Source: Bog-950 sp964615305 (GTDB taxonomy: Bacteria; Bacteroidota; Bacteroidia; Chitinophagales; LD1). Taken from it: a stretch of 64,000 bases of DNA. A model generated the notes under the pieces. That model saw nothing but the letters and a program-made list of their open reading frames with translations, was not told the DNA's origin and searched no databases. Location: NCBI GenBank assembly GCA_964615305.1, contig CAZTNA010000006.1:109244-173243 (forward strand), read 5' to 3'. Positions 53,430-62,546 of the stretch are shown one piece after another; position 1 is the stretch's first letter, and each line of letters begins with the position of its first letter. A program made the position numbers and the translations under genes.

Positions 53430-54101
53430 ATGAAAAATAAATTACTCGGTGTTCTTCTTTTGGCTTCAAACGCCTTGTTTGCTGCAAATGGACTTGTTGT
53501 TACACAAAAGTATTTCGATAATAATACACAACATCATGTAACCGTAACATGGTATGTGAGCCAAACGCAGTGTAAAATGAAAATGAATTACACCGATGAA
53601 AAAGTAAATACCATCAATTGGTTCTTACCTGATTATGCTCACCAGAGTTTGCTGATTTACACCGAAGGTAACGTACCGGCAGGCGTTAAAAAGTCTTACT
53701 ACACAGTGCCTGTTCAGGACATTCAACCCGATAAAAACAAAGATTATACTCGTTTACAAACAGAGAAAACCGGAGAACAAAAATTAATAGGTGGAAAAAA
53801 GTGCGAAAGACTGATAGCTCGCACCAACAACAGCATAACCGAAATGTGGGTAACTAATGAGTTTGTGCCTGAATATTTTTTGTCGTTTCCGTATTTCAGA
53901 AACAGTGCTGAGTTAAATGCACTTTTTGATAGCCGAACAAAGGGGTTTTGTATGGAGTCAGTTACAAAAGACCTTACCGGTCAAGTTATCTATAGCTATG
54001 AATTTGTATCGGTAGAAGATGCAACCCTTACTTCCACCGATTTTCAGGTACCTGCTGAGTACGAAAAAGCAGACCAGAAAAAACCAACCGGCAAGAAATA
54101 A
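53430..54101 (+). CDS. Exported DUF4412-like protein
   Basis: A 223-residue exported protein from the ATG at 53430 with a signal peptide (MKNKLLGVLLLASNALFAA). The mature part is a single beta-rich domain (VTQKYFDNNTQHHVTVTWYV; QCKMKMNYTDEKVNTINWFL; GEQKLIGGKKCERLIARTNN; ITEMWVTNEFVPEYF) of the DUF4412/outer-membrane-lipoprotein carrier-like shape common in Bacteroidota. The K-KPTGKK end is charged. It follows the glycine-rich gene after 55 bases and may be in the same unit. Upstream in-frame starts at 53364 overlap that gene and lack a signal peptide. Confidence 0.75.
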   Translation: MKNKLLGVLLLASNALFAANGLVVTQKYFDNNTQHHVTVTWYVSQTQCKMKMNYTDEKVNTINWFLPDYAHQSLLIYTEGNVPAGVKKSYYTVPVQDIQPDKNKDYTRLQTEKTGEQKLIGGKKCERLIARTNNSITEMWVTNEFVPEYFLSFPYFRNSAELNALFDSRTKGFCMESVTKDLTGQVIYSYEFVSVEDATLTSTDFQVPAEYEKADQKKPTGKK

Positions 54102-54344
54102 GTATTTACCTATTATACTTAATGGTTACAAATGCTCTTTGTAGCGTTTATGCCATACATATTCCATTATGTATTGCCGTTCCGAATTACTGGTGCAGCT
54201 ACTACATGCGGTTTGCTTGATGTAAAAGATTTGCCACCGGAAAATATTTTTAGCTGGTGCTGACAAACAGCGAGGCAAAGATTACAACAACGGCAGTGAG
54301 GCGAAGCGTGTTTCAAATGAAGTAAAAATGTGTGCAGCTTAAAT

Positions 54345-56396
54345 TTATCGGGTGTTTTGTGCAGCAGTTGAGTTCAGTTTTTGCAGGTAGTAATTTGTCT
54401 TTTCTGTATTGCCCTGCATCTGAAACCAACGCACCAAGTTTTGAATACGGCCCTTGTTTGCAGGAAATTTTTCAACTGCCATTTCTGAAAGTCGAATGGC
54501 GTTGAGTGTATCGTATTGGTTGGCGTAAAGCAGAGTAAGCGCAGTATAAACGTCATCCTTGTCGGGATTCTGTTCTATACATTTTTCTAAGATACGGATA
54601 GAAGTAACGGTGTCTTTCATAGCACTGTAGTATTCACTTAGCCGCAAGTAGCTTTGCACGTGTTCCGAGTCAAGCGCTAAAGTGTTGTTGAAATATGCCA
54701 TTGCAGAGTCGTGCTGCTTCAGCGATTTGTATGCCATGCCGGTATTATAACTGGCTTCAGTTGATTTTGCGTTTAGCTCAAGCCCTTTTTTAGAAAATAA
54801 AAGTGCTTGCTCATAGTTATCCTGAAAGTAATAGGTTGAAGCTAGGTTTATCCAGGCTATTGAATAGTTAGGAGTAATTTCTGTGGCTGTTTTAAAATGT
54901 TGTTGTGCTTCAGTTACTCCCGACTTGAACGAAGCATACAGTATTCGAACGCTGTCACGGTATATAGAACCCGCTTTCATCATTTGGCTAATCTTTAATC
55001 TTTCTTGTTGCGCTTTGGCAAGCACTATGTTGCCATACATCATATTGGCTTTGGCGCTGCGGCCAAGATGTTTCATATCGCGGGTGTAGAGTGTTACTTT
55101 ATCTTTCCAGTCGGTGTTGCGTACTATGCTTCGCACCGAAAACAAAAAAGCAATAACAAAAATTACGAACACAGCATTTTTGTAGTTGCCGAGCCACTCA
55201 AACTTTTTTCCGTCTAGATTAAAATAACGAAACACCAACATACATATCGCTATACTAAAGCCGAGAGTGGCCAAATAAGTGAAACGCTCTGCCATAATAC
55301 CTGGTGCTGGCTGCCATAAGTTTGAGAAAGGTGCAATGCCGATCAGATAAAACAGAATACCAAAGCTGATAACCGATTTGTTTTTGAGATTACAAACTGC
55401 GTAAGCAAAAATGGTTATATAAACCACCACCGCCACTAATGGAATTACTGACAACCAATCAGCAATAGGTACGTAGCTGTAGCCATAGTAATATACCAAC
55501 GGGTGAGGAACAAAGTGCAGCCACATATATTTACCTAACACATACGCACTGGTGGCGCTTCGCTCGATAAAATCGAGTTTCATGGCGGCAATAGGGTTTT
55601 CTTGCATAATAAGCGCACGGCTTTGCTTTGCGAGTAAAGATTTCTGCAAGGCAACTATAAACACAGGGCTTGCTAACAAAGGAAGGGTGTAAAGAGAAAT
55701 GCGTTTCCAGTTTAGTTCTGAGAAAAAGTAAAATACCAAGGGCAGTATGAAAATTAGCGGGGCAATTGTGTGTTTAGAAAGCAAGCCCAACAAAAAAAAG
55801 AATGGATATAAAATAGCATACCACCATTTACCTTTTTCGTAATGCAGCCACGCAAACCATAAACAAAGTAAGCCCCCCAGCATAGCCAGCAATTCATCGC
55901 GGCATTTAATGTTGGCCACTACTTCGGTATGAAGCGGATGAACAAAAAACAAAAGGCAGATAAAGAACACTAACCCCTCGCTGTATTGGTGCAGCCATTT
56001 TTTTAATAAATTATAAACCAACACGGCCGTAAGCAAATACAACAACAAGTTAACAGCATGGCTTACATGCGGGTTAGCTTCAAAAAATTGGTGTTCTATA
56101 GCAAAGGAAGCTACCGCCACGGGGCGGTAAGAATAGCCGGTGCCATCGGTGTTGTTAAACGTGCGTGTTTTAAAAATTTTTGGAATAGCTTTTATGCCCT
56201 GGTCAGTTAATTGGTTGGCGTGGTTAGTGTAAAACTCGTCATCTAAACCATAGCGGTTGGGTATGGTGTTGGCAAACACCAGTAGAATAATGCCGAGCAA
56301 AACCAATAAAAGTCGGTGCTTTTGCATCCATAAACCTTTCACTACATTTTTTTTAGTGGGCGCAGCAGGTGCAGGTGTCGGCTTCTGTTTTTTCAT
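54345..56396 (-). CDS. TMTC-like multi-pass protein with C-terminal TPR repeats
   Basis: A 683-residue protein with about ten transmembrane helices (residues 27-415) and at least four TPR units at 480-670 (SIAWINLASTYYFQDNYEQAL, EASYNTGMAYKSLKQHDSAM, VQSYLRLSEYYSAMK). The loop after TM1 contains DDEFY and the next loops hold TGYSYRPV and FFVHPLHTEVVANIKCRDEL, the arrangement of eukaryotic TMTC O-mannosyltransferases and of related bacterial GT-C proteins (DUF1736). I infer a membrane glycosyltransferase of the GT-C fold using a lipid-linked sugar, with acidic residues near TM1 as catalytic candidates. The proline-rich N-terminus (QKPTPAPAAPTKKN) is unusual. Upstream is the DUF4159 gene, 33 bases away. 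Confidence 0.82.
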   Translation of the reverse strand: MKKQKPTPAPAAPTKKNVVKGLWMQKHRLLLVLLGIILLVFANTIPNRYGLDDEFYTNHANQLTDQGIKAIPKIFKTRTFNNTDGTGYSYRPVAVASFAIEHQFFEANPHVSHAVNLLLYLLTAVLVYNLLKKWLHQYSEGLVFFICLLFFVHPLHTEVVANIKCRDELLAMLGGLLCLWFAWLHYEKGKWWYAILYPFFFLLGLLSKHTIAPLIFILPLVFYFFSELNWKRISLYTLPLLASPVFIVALQKSLLAKQSRALIMQENPIAAMKLDFIERSATSAYVLGKYMWLHFVPHPLVYYYGYSYVPIADWLSVIPLVAVVVYITIFAYAVCNLKNKSVISFGILFYLIGIAPFSNLWQPAPGIMAERFTYLATLGFSIAICMLVFRYFNLDGKKFEWLGNYKNAVFVIFVIAFLFSVRSIVRNTDWKDKVTLYTRDMKHLGRSAKANMMYGNIVLAKAQQERLKISQMMKAGSIYRDSVRILYASFKSGVTEAQQHFKTATEITPNYSIAWINLASTYYFQDNYEQALLFSKKGLELNAKSTEASYNTGMAYKSLKQHDSAMAYFNNTLALDSEHVQSYLRLSEYYSAMKDTVTSIRILEKCIEQNPDKDDVYTALTLLYANQYDTLNAIRLSEMAVEKFPANKGRIQNLVRWFQMQGNTEKTNYYLQKLNSTAAQNTR

Positions 56397-56429
56397 TCCG
56401 TTTTATATCAATGGCAAGGAAAGAAATTT

Positions 56430-57086
56430 CTAATTCGAAAAAACGAACCGCACAATATTAGCTCCCATACGCAATGCTTTTTCATGTGCTTCGGGAGTGT
56501 CTTTGTGCACGTTCAGGTCTTCCCAGCCGTCTCCCAAATCACATTCGAAAGTGTATAGCACGACCAATCGCCCTTCGTAAAACAAACCAAATGCTTGCGG
56601 TGTGCCGCCATCGTGTTCGTGAATTTTGGGTAAGCCGCTGTTGAAGTCATACTTTTGATGAAACACGGGATGCGAAAACGGAAGCTCTACTAGCTTGGTT
56701 CCTGAAAAAAGTTTCTCGAGCTGAGGGCGAATAAATTTATCCATACCGTAGTTGTCATCTGCATGAAGAAACCCACCACCAATTAAATATGTGCGCAGGT
56801 TATCTAATTCCTGCTCGTTGAACACCACATTGCCATGCCCGGTCATGTGAACCAACGGATAGTTGAATAATTCTGAACTACCTACATCTACTGTAGGTAT
56901 ATCGGTTTCCATATTCATGTTTAGTTGCTTATTGCAAAACTTTGCCAGGTTAGGTAGCGATGTAGGGTTGGCATACCAGTCGCCACCGCCATTGTATTTC
57001 AGCAAGGCAATTTTCAACGGCTTATCGGCAGGGGAGAAGGACGCGGTAACCACAAAAACAAAAAACAGAAGGATGGTTTTTTTCAT
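56430..57086 (-). CDS. DUF4159 domain protein, exported
   Basis: A 218-residue protein from the ATG at 57086 with a signal peptide (MKKTILLFFVFVVTASFS). The DUF4159 domain (about 25-215) includes LLKYNGGGDWYANPTSLPNL, PLVHMTGHGNV and GGGFLHADDNYGMD. The fold is related to class I glutamine amidotransferase-like (ThuA-like) domains, and its function is unknown. The first in-frame GTG (57093-57095) abuts the rsmE stop; the ATG three codons later gives the better signal peptide. It is probably co-transcribed with rsmE and the TMTC-like gene. Confidence 0.85.
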   Translation of the reverse strand: MKKTILLFFVFVVTASFSPADKPLKIALLKYNGGGDWYANPTSLPNLAKFCNKQLNMNMETDIPTVDVGSSELFNYPLVHMTGHGNVVFNEQELDNLRTYLIGGGFLHADDNYGMDKFIRPQLEKLFSGTKLVELPFSHPVFHQKYDFNSGLPKIHEHDGGTPQAFGLFYEGRLVVLYTFECDLGDGWEDLNVHKDTPEAHEKALRMGANIVRFVFSN

Positions 57087-57095
57087 ATCAGTCAC

Positions 57096-57797
57096 TTACT
57101 CATTTGTTAAGTTAAACACAGCAGCGACAAATATACCCGCAGTTTCTAAACGCAAACGGCTTTTGCCCAGCGAAACAGTTTTGTATCCGGCTTGCAATGC
57201 CAGCTTAATTTCCGCCTCAGAAAAATCGCCTTCGGGGCCTATCAGTATTACGGCATCGGTATTTTTGTTGAGCGCATCTTTTAAGTGCACAGCTTTTTCA
57301 TCGCAATAGGCAATCAGTTTTTCACTCTTATAGTTTTGCTGCTCAACAAAATGATTGAATGCCGTGACTTTGTTGAGCACAGGCAAATGGAGTTTTAAAC
57401 TCTGCTTGGCAGCACTGAGCAAAACTTTTTCTATACGGTCAGCACGCAATTCTTTACGCTCGGAGTGTTCGCAGAGTAAGGGGGTAATTTCTGCAATACC
57501 TATCTCGGTAGCTTTCTCGCAAAACCATTCAAAACGTTCTGTGTTTTTAGAAGGCGCAATAGCTATGTGCAAAGCGGGTTTTACATTTTCTTCCGCTTTT
57601 AGAACAGATAACACAAACAAGGTGGCTGTCTTTTTACCAACCGCATCTATGCGGGCGTTGAACAAAGTTCCTTTGCCATTGAATACCTGCACTTCATCAC
57701 CTGGCCTTTTGCGCAGCACGGTCAGGTGCCTCGATTCTGTTTCATCGAGTTCTATATGCTGCTGTGTCGCTGCGGTGGGACAAAAGAAAATGTTCAT
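57096..57797 (-). CDS. rsmE: 16S rRNA m3U1498 methyltransferase RsmE
   Basis: A SPOUT-class methyltransferase (233 residues) that methylates N3 of U1498 in 16S rRNA with S-adenosylmethionine. It has an N-terminal PUA-like domain (about 1-70; HLTVLRKRPGDEVQVFNGKG), and the trefoil-knot domain with the SAM-binding LIGPEGDFSEAE (about 185) and SLGKSRLRLETAG at the end. KNTERFEWFCEKATEIG is conserved. The length is normal. It begins at ATG 57797 and its stop abuts the start region of the DUF4159 gene. Confidence 0.95.
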   Translation of the reverse strand: MNIFFCPTAATQQHIELDETESRHLTVLRKRPGDEVQVFNGKGTLFNARIDAVGKKTATLFVLSVLKAEENVKPALHIAIAPSKNTERFEWFCEKATEIGIAEITPLLCEHSERKELRADRIEKVLLSAAKQSLKLHLPVLNKVTAFNHFVEQQNYKSEKLIAYCDEKAVHLKDALNKNTDAVILIGPEGDFSEAEIKLALQAGYKTVSLGKSRLRLETAGIFVAAVFNLTNE

Positions 57798-58009
57798 GCG
57801 GGTGAAAGAAAGGAAATTCGGGAATTTTGCGATCTGATGGTTCGGGATAATAACACCACCATGCGTAAAAATAATAGGCTAAAGAAAATCCTTTTAACAA
57901 CTACCAACCCATGAAGGAGGGTGGTAATCAATCTGTTTTAGGTTTATTTCCACCAACAACAATAGAATGTTCGAAACCAGAAGAAATCGGATAAACAGTA
58001 TGAGAAAAC

Positions 58010-59920
58010 TTACCGCAAAAATGCGAAAGCAAAAATGGCAGCAATAGACATCACCATCATAAGTAAGTAGAAGCCGATATAGCCGCTTTGTATTTTACGA
58101 ACCTGCGAACCAATCAGTAAAGAAAGCTTACCAACGTAGTTTACAATGCCGTCAACAAAAGTGCGGTCAATTACATCATGGGTTAATTCGCTTAACGCCA
58201 TGGTAGGTTTCACAAACAACACGTTGTAAATTTCATCTACATAATATTTGTTGTAAACCACTTTACCAATGCCGCTCAGTTCTCCTTCCCTAGCCGGTTG
58301 CGCACCGCCCTTCACATATTTCACGCAAGCATAACCAATAGAAAGCACCGCACCTAACAACGCACCACCCATTAAAGCCATTTCAGTACTGTGCGAAAGC
58401 GCATGTGCACCGTGTTCACCCGTATGTGCATTGGCAAACACAGGCGCTAAGAAACCTTTCAGCCAGTGATGAAAACCGAGAAACTCAGGCAAGCCCATTA
58501 CACCGCCCACAGCGGCTAATGCTGCCAGCACTACTAATGGTAAAGTAATCAGCGCAGGAGATTCGTGCAGATGATGCTTTTGTTCTTCGGTGCCTCTGAA
58601 ACTTCCTGTAAAGGTTAGAAACACCAAACGGAACATATAGAAAGCTGTCATCAGCGAAGCCAACGATGCTACCGCCCATAAAACTTTGTTGTGTTCAAAC
58701 GCAGCAGCCAGTATTTCGTCTTTCGAAAAGAAACCGCTGAAAGGAAATATACCTGATATAGCCAGCGATGAAATAAGGAACGTCCAGAACGTAATCGGCA
58801 TCCACTTTTTCAGTCCGCCCATGTTGCGTATATCCTGTTCGCCATGCAGCGCATGTATCACCGAACCCGAACCAAGGAACAAACATGCTTTAAAGAAAGC
58901 GTGTGTAACAACATGAAACACTCCAGAAGTAAACGCACCCACACCCAACGCCATAAACATTAAGCCCAACTGCGAAACCGTAGAGTAAGCAAGCACCTTC
59001 TTAATATCGTTTTGCATTAAGCCGATAGTAGCGGCAAACAAAGCGGTAGCTACTCCTATACCCGCTACAAAACACATGGTTTCCGGTGCCAGCACAAACA
59101 TAAAGTTGGCGCGTGCTATCATATATATACCGGCAGTAACCATTGTTGCAGCGTGTATCAATGCAGAAACAGGAGTAGGACCGGCCATGGCATCAGGCAG
59201 CCAGGTATAAAGCGGCAACTGCGCACTCTTACCCATAGCACCAACAAACAACAAGAGCGTAATAGCTACTATCAAGCCATGCGATATAGACGGATTAATA
59301 ACTGATTGAAGCGAACCGAAGTGAAGCGTATGAAAATTGTAAAGCAACAAAAACATACCGAGCAGAAAACCTAAATCACCTACGCGGTTCATGATAAATG
59401 CCTTCTTCGCAGCATTGTTGTAATCTTGGTTTTTATACCAAAAGCCGATAAGAAGATAAGAGCAAAGCCCTACACCTTCCCAACCGATAAACGTAATCAG
59501 GAAATTGTTGCCCAACACCAGCAACAACATAAAGAAGATAAACAGGTTGAGGTAAGAGAAGAATACATGGAACTTCTCATCATCGTGCATATAACTGATA
59601 GAATAAAGGTGAATCAGAAACCCAATTCCTGTAACTACCATTAACCACGTAGCTGAAAGTGCATCAACAAGAAACCCAAATCCAATGGTGAAATCAGGTA
59701 AAGCTATCCAATCAAATATGGAACCATCCAACCATACACCTTTCGCTTCTTTAGGCAGATGCAATACTTCATTAAACAAGAAACAAGAAATTAAAAATGG
59801 TACGAGGATTACTACCGAGCCGATAGAACCCGATACATTTTTCGGAAGTTTTTTACCAATCAAAGCATTGACTATAAAGCCAACCAATGGAAGTAATAGG
59901 ATGAAGAGAATTAGTATCAC
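58010..59920 (-). CDS. nuoL: NADH-quinone oxidoreductase subunit L
   Basis: A 636-residue proton-pumping membrane subunit of complex I, related to Mrp antiporters. It has about 15 or more transmembrane helices; the conserved GWEGVGLCSYLLIGFWY (about 147), PTPVSALIHAATMVTAGIY (about 240) and PLYTWLPDAMAGPTP are clear, and a long amphipathic C-terminal helix region is present. Translation seems to start at a GTG (59918-59920), since no ATG lies nearby. It is the last gene of the nuoGHIJKL unit: downstream the gap to rsmE holds no nuoM or nuoN. Confidence 0.94.
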   Translation of the reverse strand: MILILFILLLPLVGFIVNALIGKKLPKNVSGSIGSVVILVPFLISCFLFNEVLHLPKEAKGVWLDGSIFDWIALPDFTIGFGFLVDALSATWLMVVTGIGFLIHLYSISYMHDDEKFHVFFSYLNLFIFFMLLLVLGNNFLITFIGWEGVGLCSYLLIGFWYKNQDYNNAAKKAFIMNRVGDLGFLLGMFLLLYNFHTLHFGSLQSVINPSISHGLIVAITLLLFVGAMGKSAQLPLYTWLPDAMAGPTPVSALIHAATMVTAGIYMIARANFMFVLAPETMCFVAGIGVATALFAATIGLMQNDIKKVLAYSTVSQLGLMFMALGVGAFTSGVFHVVTHAFFKACLFLGSGSVIHALHGEQDIRNMGGLKKWMPITFWTFLISSLAISGIFPFSGFFSKDEILAAAFEHNKVLWAVASLASLMTAFYMFRLVFLTFTGSFRGTEEQKHHLHESPALITLPLVVLAALAAVGGVMGLPEFLGFHHWLKGFLAPVFANAHTGEHGAHALSHSTEMALMGGALLGAVLSIGYACVKYVKGGAQPAREGELSGIGKVVYNKYYVDEIYNVLFVKPTMALSELTHDVIDRTFVDGIVNYVGKLSLLIGSQVRKIQSGYIGFYLLMMVMSIAAIFAFAFLR

Positions 59921-59927
59921 TGTGTTG

Positions 59928-59969
59928 TCTTATATCTTGTATTTAATGTCTGATGTTTTGTGCTTAATT
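59928..59969 (-). repeat. Degenerate heptanucleotide array after nuoK
   Basis: Six consecutive 7-base units read on the plus strand as TCTTATA, TCTTGTA, TTTAATG, TCTGATG, TTTTGTG and CTTAATT. It fills the gap between the nuoK stop and nuoL start and runs into the nuoK stop codon. The same pattern occurs after nuoI (60852-60886). Degenerate, so assigned by the 7-base rhythm. Confidence 0.65.
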
Positions 59970-60287
59970 CTTTAACGATTTCAATTCATCAATATCTATG
60001 CTGTGCACATTTCTGAAAATGGTAACCAGTATGGCTAAGCCCACAGCTACTTCAGCAGCAGCCACAGCCATAATAAAGAACACAAACACCTGTCCGCTGG
60101 CATCGTTATGATAGGTAGAAAAAGCAACCAGTAAAAGGTTAACTGAGTTCAGCATTAACTCTACACTCATAAATATGATAATGGCGTTTCTGCGAAACAA
60201 AACACCCAATACCCCAATGCTAAACAACACCGCACTGATAAAGATGTAGTATTGAATAGGAACTGTATTGAAAATATTCAGTAGCAC
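59964..60287 (-). CDS. nuoK: NADH-quinone oxidoreductase subunit K
   Basis: A 107-residue membrane subunit of complex I with three transmembrane helices. PIQYYIFISAVLFSIGVLGVL opens it, and FMSVELMLNSVNLLLVAF contains the glutamate (E42 region) essential for proton translocation in the family. The start is a GTG at 60285-60287, seven bases after the nuoJ stop; no ATG is available upstream. Residues 70-90 hold the third helix. Confidence 0.95.
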   Translation of the reverse strand: MLLNIFNTVPIQYYIFISAVLFSIGVLGVLFRRNAIIIFMSVELMLNSVNLLLVAFSTYHNDASGQVFVFFIMAVAAAEVAVGLAILVTIFRNVHSIDIDELKSLKN

Positions 60288-60294
60288 TTTTTTG

Positions 60295-60816
60295 TCAATT
60301 ATTTATGGTTGAAGAAACGGGTTTGTCTTTTTTAGCTAACAGCACAGAGCCAATCATGGCAGTTAAAAACAACACACTGGCAAATTCAAACGGAAACAAA
60401 TATTCATTCAACAAAACTTTGCCAAGGTTCTGAATGGTGCCAATGGCCACATCTTGATTGTAGTCTGGCATATGCAAAGCATCGGCCTGTTTCAATGCTG
60501 CCACTAGCACTAACATTAATAAACCACTGGCTACCACAGCCGCTATGCGCGCCAATGCAGGTTTATGTTGTTCCGTTTCCTCATTCAGGTTCATGAGCAT
60601 AAGCGTAAACAAAAACAACACCATAATAGCTCCTGCATATACTATAATATGAACCACAGCTAAAAAATGGGCGTTCAATAAAAGATAATGCCCTGCAATG
60701 GAGAAGAAACAAGCAATTAGGTAAATAACAGAGTGAATAGGATTCTTTGATAATACTGTCATTAATCCACAGAAGATGGCAATTAGAGAAAGAAAGAGAA
60801 AAATGTAGAGTGTCAA
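60295..60816 (-). CDS. nuoJ: NADH-quinone oxidoreductase subunit J
   Basis: A 173-residue membrane subunit of complex I with five transmembrane helices (about 3-22, 28-48, 54-73, 90-110, 138-160). The family motif HIIVYAGAIMVLFLFTLMLM is at 55-75. The start is a TTG (60814-60816), since no ATG or GTG is available near the conserved N-terminus. It follows nuoI by 64 bases, a gap that holds the second heptanucleotide array. Confidence 0.93.
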   Translation of the reverse strand: MTLYIFLFLSLIAIFCGLMTVLSKNPIHSVIYLIACFFSIAGHYLLLNAHFLAVVHIIVYAGAIMVLFLFTLMLMNLNEETEQHKPALARIAAVVASGLLMLVLVAALKQADALHMPDYNQDVAIGTIQNLGKVLLNEYLFPFEFASVLFLTAMIGSVLLAKKDKPVSSTINN

Positions 60817-60851
60817 GGGTTATTGGTATTACTAATTGATTATTGTATTTG

Positions 60852-60886
60852 TCTTGTGTCTAATATCTGATATCTTGTGTTTAATG
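60852..60886 (-). repeat. Degenerate heptanucleotide array after nuoI
   Basis: Five 7-base units on the plus strand: TCTTGTG, TCTAATA, TCTGATA, TCTTGTG and TTTAATG, followed by TTTCTTA. On the coding strand it begins at the nuoI stop codon (the TAA lies inside CATTAAA) and fills the nuoI-nuoJ gap. Companion of the array at 59928-59969. Confidence 0.68.
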
Positions 60887-61399
60887 TTTCTTATCCGTTA
60901 ACGGCATTACTAACTTGTCTTTTCCGAAAATGAACCCATCTCGTTTGTAGTCAGCGGCCACCATATTTTCGGTTAAGAATATGGCCTCCTTAGGGCAAGC
61001 TTCTTCACATAGACCGCAAAAAATACAACGCAGCATGTTTATTTCATAAGCAGAAGCATACTTCTCTTCACGATATAGTTTTTCTTCCCCTTTCTTTCTT
61101 TCCTCAGCAACCATAGTAATTGCTTCAGCTGGGCAAGCCACCGCACACAAACCGCAAGCGGTGCAACGCTCTGCTCCGTTTTCATCGCGCATTAAAATAT
61201 GCCTACCCCTAAACACCGGGCTGAACTCGCGTTTTTGCTCCGGATAATGAACAGTAACTTTCGGCATAAAAAAGTGGCGGAGTGTAATACCCATACCTTT
61301 GGCAATAGCCGGCAGGTAGAGTTTCTCCATAAAAGTCATGTCCTTGTCAGACACTTCTTTCTTATTTCCCGAAAGCGATATGGTTGTAAAGTCTGTCAT
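60881..61399 (-). CDS. nuoI: NADH-quinone oxidoreductase subunit I
   Basis: A 172-residue peripheral ferredoxin-like subunit carrying the N6a and N6b [4Fe-4S] clusters: CTACGLCAVACPAE (about 80) and CIFCGLCEEACPKE (about 126). The N-terminus (LYLPAIAKGMGITLRHFF) contacts the membrane arm. The start is ATG 61399. It is 70 bases after nuoH, a longer gap than others in the operon, with no obvious gene in it. Confidence 0.96.
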   Translation of the reverse strand: MTDFTTISLSGNKKEVSDKDMTFMEKLYLPAIAKGMGITLRHFFMPKVTVHYPEQKREFSPVFRGRHILMRDENGAERCTACGLCAVACPAEAITMVAEERKKGEEKLYREEKYASAYEINMLRCIFCGLCEEACPKEAIFLTENMVAADYKRDGFIFGKDKLVMPLTDKKH

Positions 61400-61469
61400 T
61401 TTTTTAGCGAGACAATAATATTTTTTTGGCTCTTAATGCACGTTCGTTATTCTGTTCTGTTTTTAACCA

Positions 61470-62534
61470 CTATTTGCCTAAAAGTAGAATGGTTGTTCCT
61501 GTCAATAAAATGTTTGCAATTGCTAAAGGAATCAAAATCTTCCATCCTAAATTCATTAACTGGTCATAGCGGAAGCGAGGGACTGTCCAACGCACCCACA
61601 TATAAAAGAAAATAAAGAAGAATATTTTACCGAAAAGCACACCCACACCTAATAGAGTAGCTATGTTGCCACCCAGTAGATTTGCTACACCGTCCATGCC
61701 GGGGTAATTGTAGCCTCCAAAGAAAAGTATGGAAATAAGTGCTGATGAGATAAACATGTTTATATACTCGGCAAAAAGGTAAAAACCGAGTTTCATAGAT
61801 GAGTACTCGGTGTGGTAACCACCAACTAATTCGCTTTCACATTCCGGTAAATCAAACGGAGTGCGGTTGGTTTCAGCAAAGGCGCAAACAAGAAAAATTA
61901 AAAATGCTATCGGCTGTTTGAAAACGTTCCAACTGAAATAAGGAACGCTTCCGCTCCAGTCTATAAAACCGTGTTGCTGTTCGGTAATAGTTTTTAAGCT
62001 CAAACTGCCTGTTATCATTAAAATAGCAATGATAGAAAGCCCCATGGCTACTTCGTACGAAATCATTTGCGAAGAAGCACGCACGGCACCCAACAAACCA
62101 AATTTGTTGTTGCTGGCCCATCCGCCAATCATAATTCCGTAAACACCGATAGAAACTACACCAAACACAAACAAAATAGCCACATTAATATCGGCTACTT
62201 GCAACGAAACTGTTCTTCCGAAAAAATCAATCGTGCCGCCCCATGGTATTACAGCGCTGGTCATTAACGCAGTAACTATAAATAAGCCAGGGCCGAATAT
62301 GAAAAGAAAACGATTAGGCGTTTGAGGAATAAAATCTTCTTTGGTAAACATCTTTAAGCCGTCAGCTAATGGCTGAAGCACACCACCCCAACCTGCTCGG
62401 TTAGGGCCCGGGCGGTCTTGAATATAGCCCGCAACTTTTCTTTCCGCTAAGGTTGAATATAAAGCTATACCCATGGTAATACCGAAAATTACCAGTATGA
62501 GCGCAAACTTTTCTATAAAAAAGTAAATGTCCAT
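61470..62534 (-). CDS. nuoH: NADH-quinone oxidoreductase subunit H
   Basis: A 354-residue membrane subunit that holds part of the quinone site. It has eight or nine transmembrane helices and the signature sequences YSTLAERKVAGYIQDRPGPN (about 26), PIAFLIFLVCAFAETNRTPFD and LVGGYHTEYSSMKLGFY. RWTVPRFRYDQLMNLGW is at the C-terminal cytoplasmic loop. The ATG at 62534 follows the nuoG stop by 12 bases. Confidence 0.97.
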   Translation of the reverse strand: MDIYFFIEKFALILVIFGITMGIALYSTLAERKVAGYIQDRPGPNRAGWGGVLQPLADGLKMFTKEDFIPQTPNRFLFIFGPGLFIVTALMTSAVIPWGGTIDFFGRTVSLQVADINVAILFVFGVVSIGVYGIMIGGWASNNKFGLLGAVRASSQMISYEVAMGLSIIAILMITGSLSLKTITEQQHGFIDWSGSVPYFSWNVFKQPIAFLIFLVCAFAETNRTPFDLPECESELVGGYHTEYSSMKLGFYLFAEYINMFISSALISILFFGGYNYPGMDGVANLLGGNIATLLGVGVLFGKIFFFIFFYMWVRWTVPRFRYDQLMNLGWKILIPLAIANILLTGTTILLLGK

Positions 62535-62546
62535 TGTTGTTGTTGC

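Noticed and set aside
54102..54344. Possible decayed gene in the 243-base gap
   Set aside because: Short open stretches (for example 32 codons from about 54122) show no recognisable motif or homology by eye, so nothing is called.
57355..57837. A 160-codon open frame on the plus strand
   Set aside because: It is antisense to rsmE, whose family motifs are clear, and its composition is that of a shadow frame.
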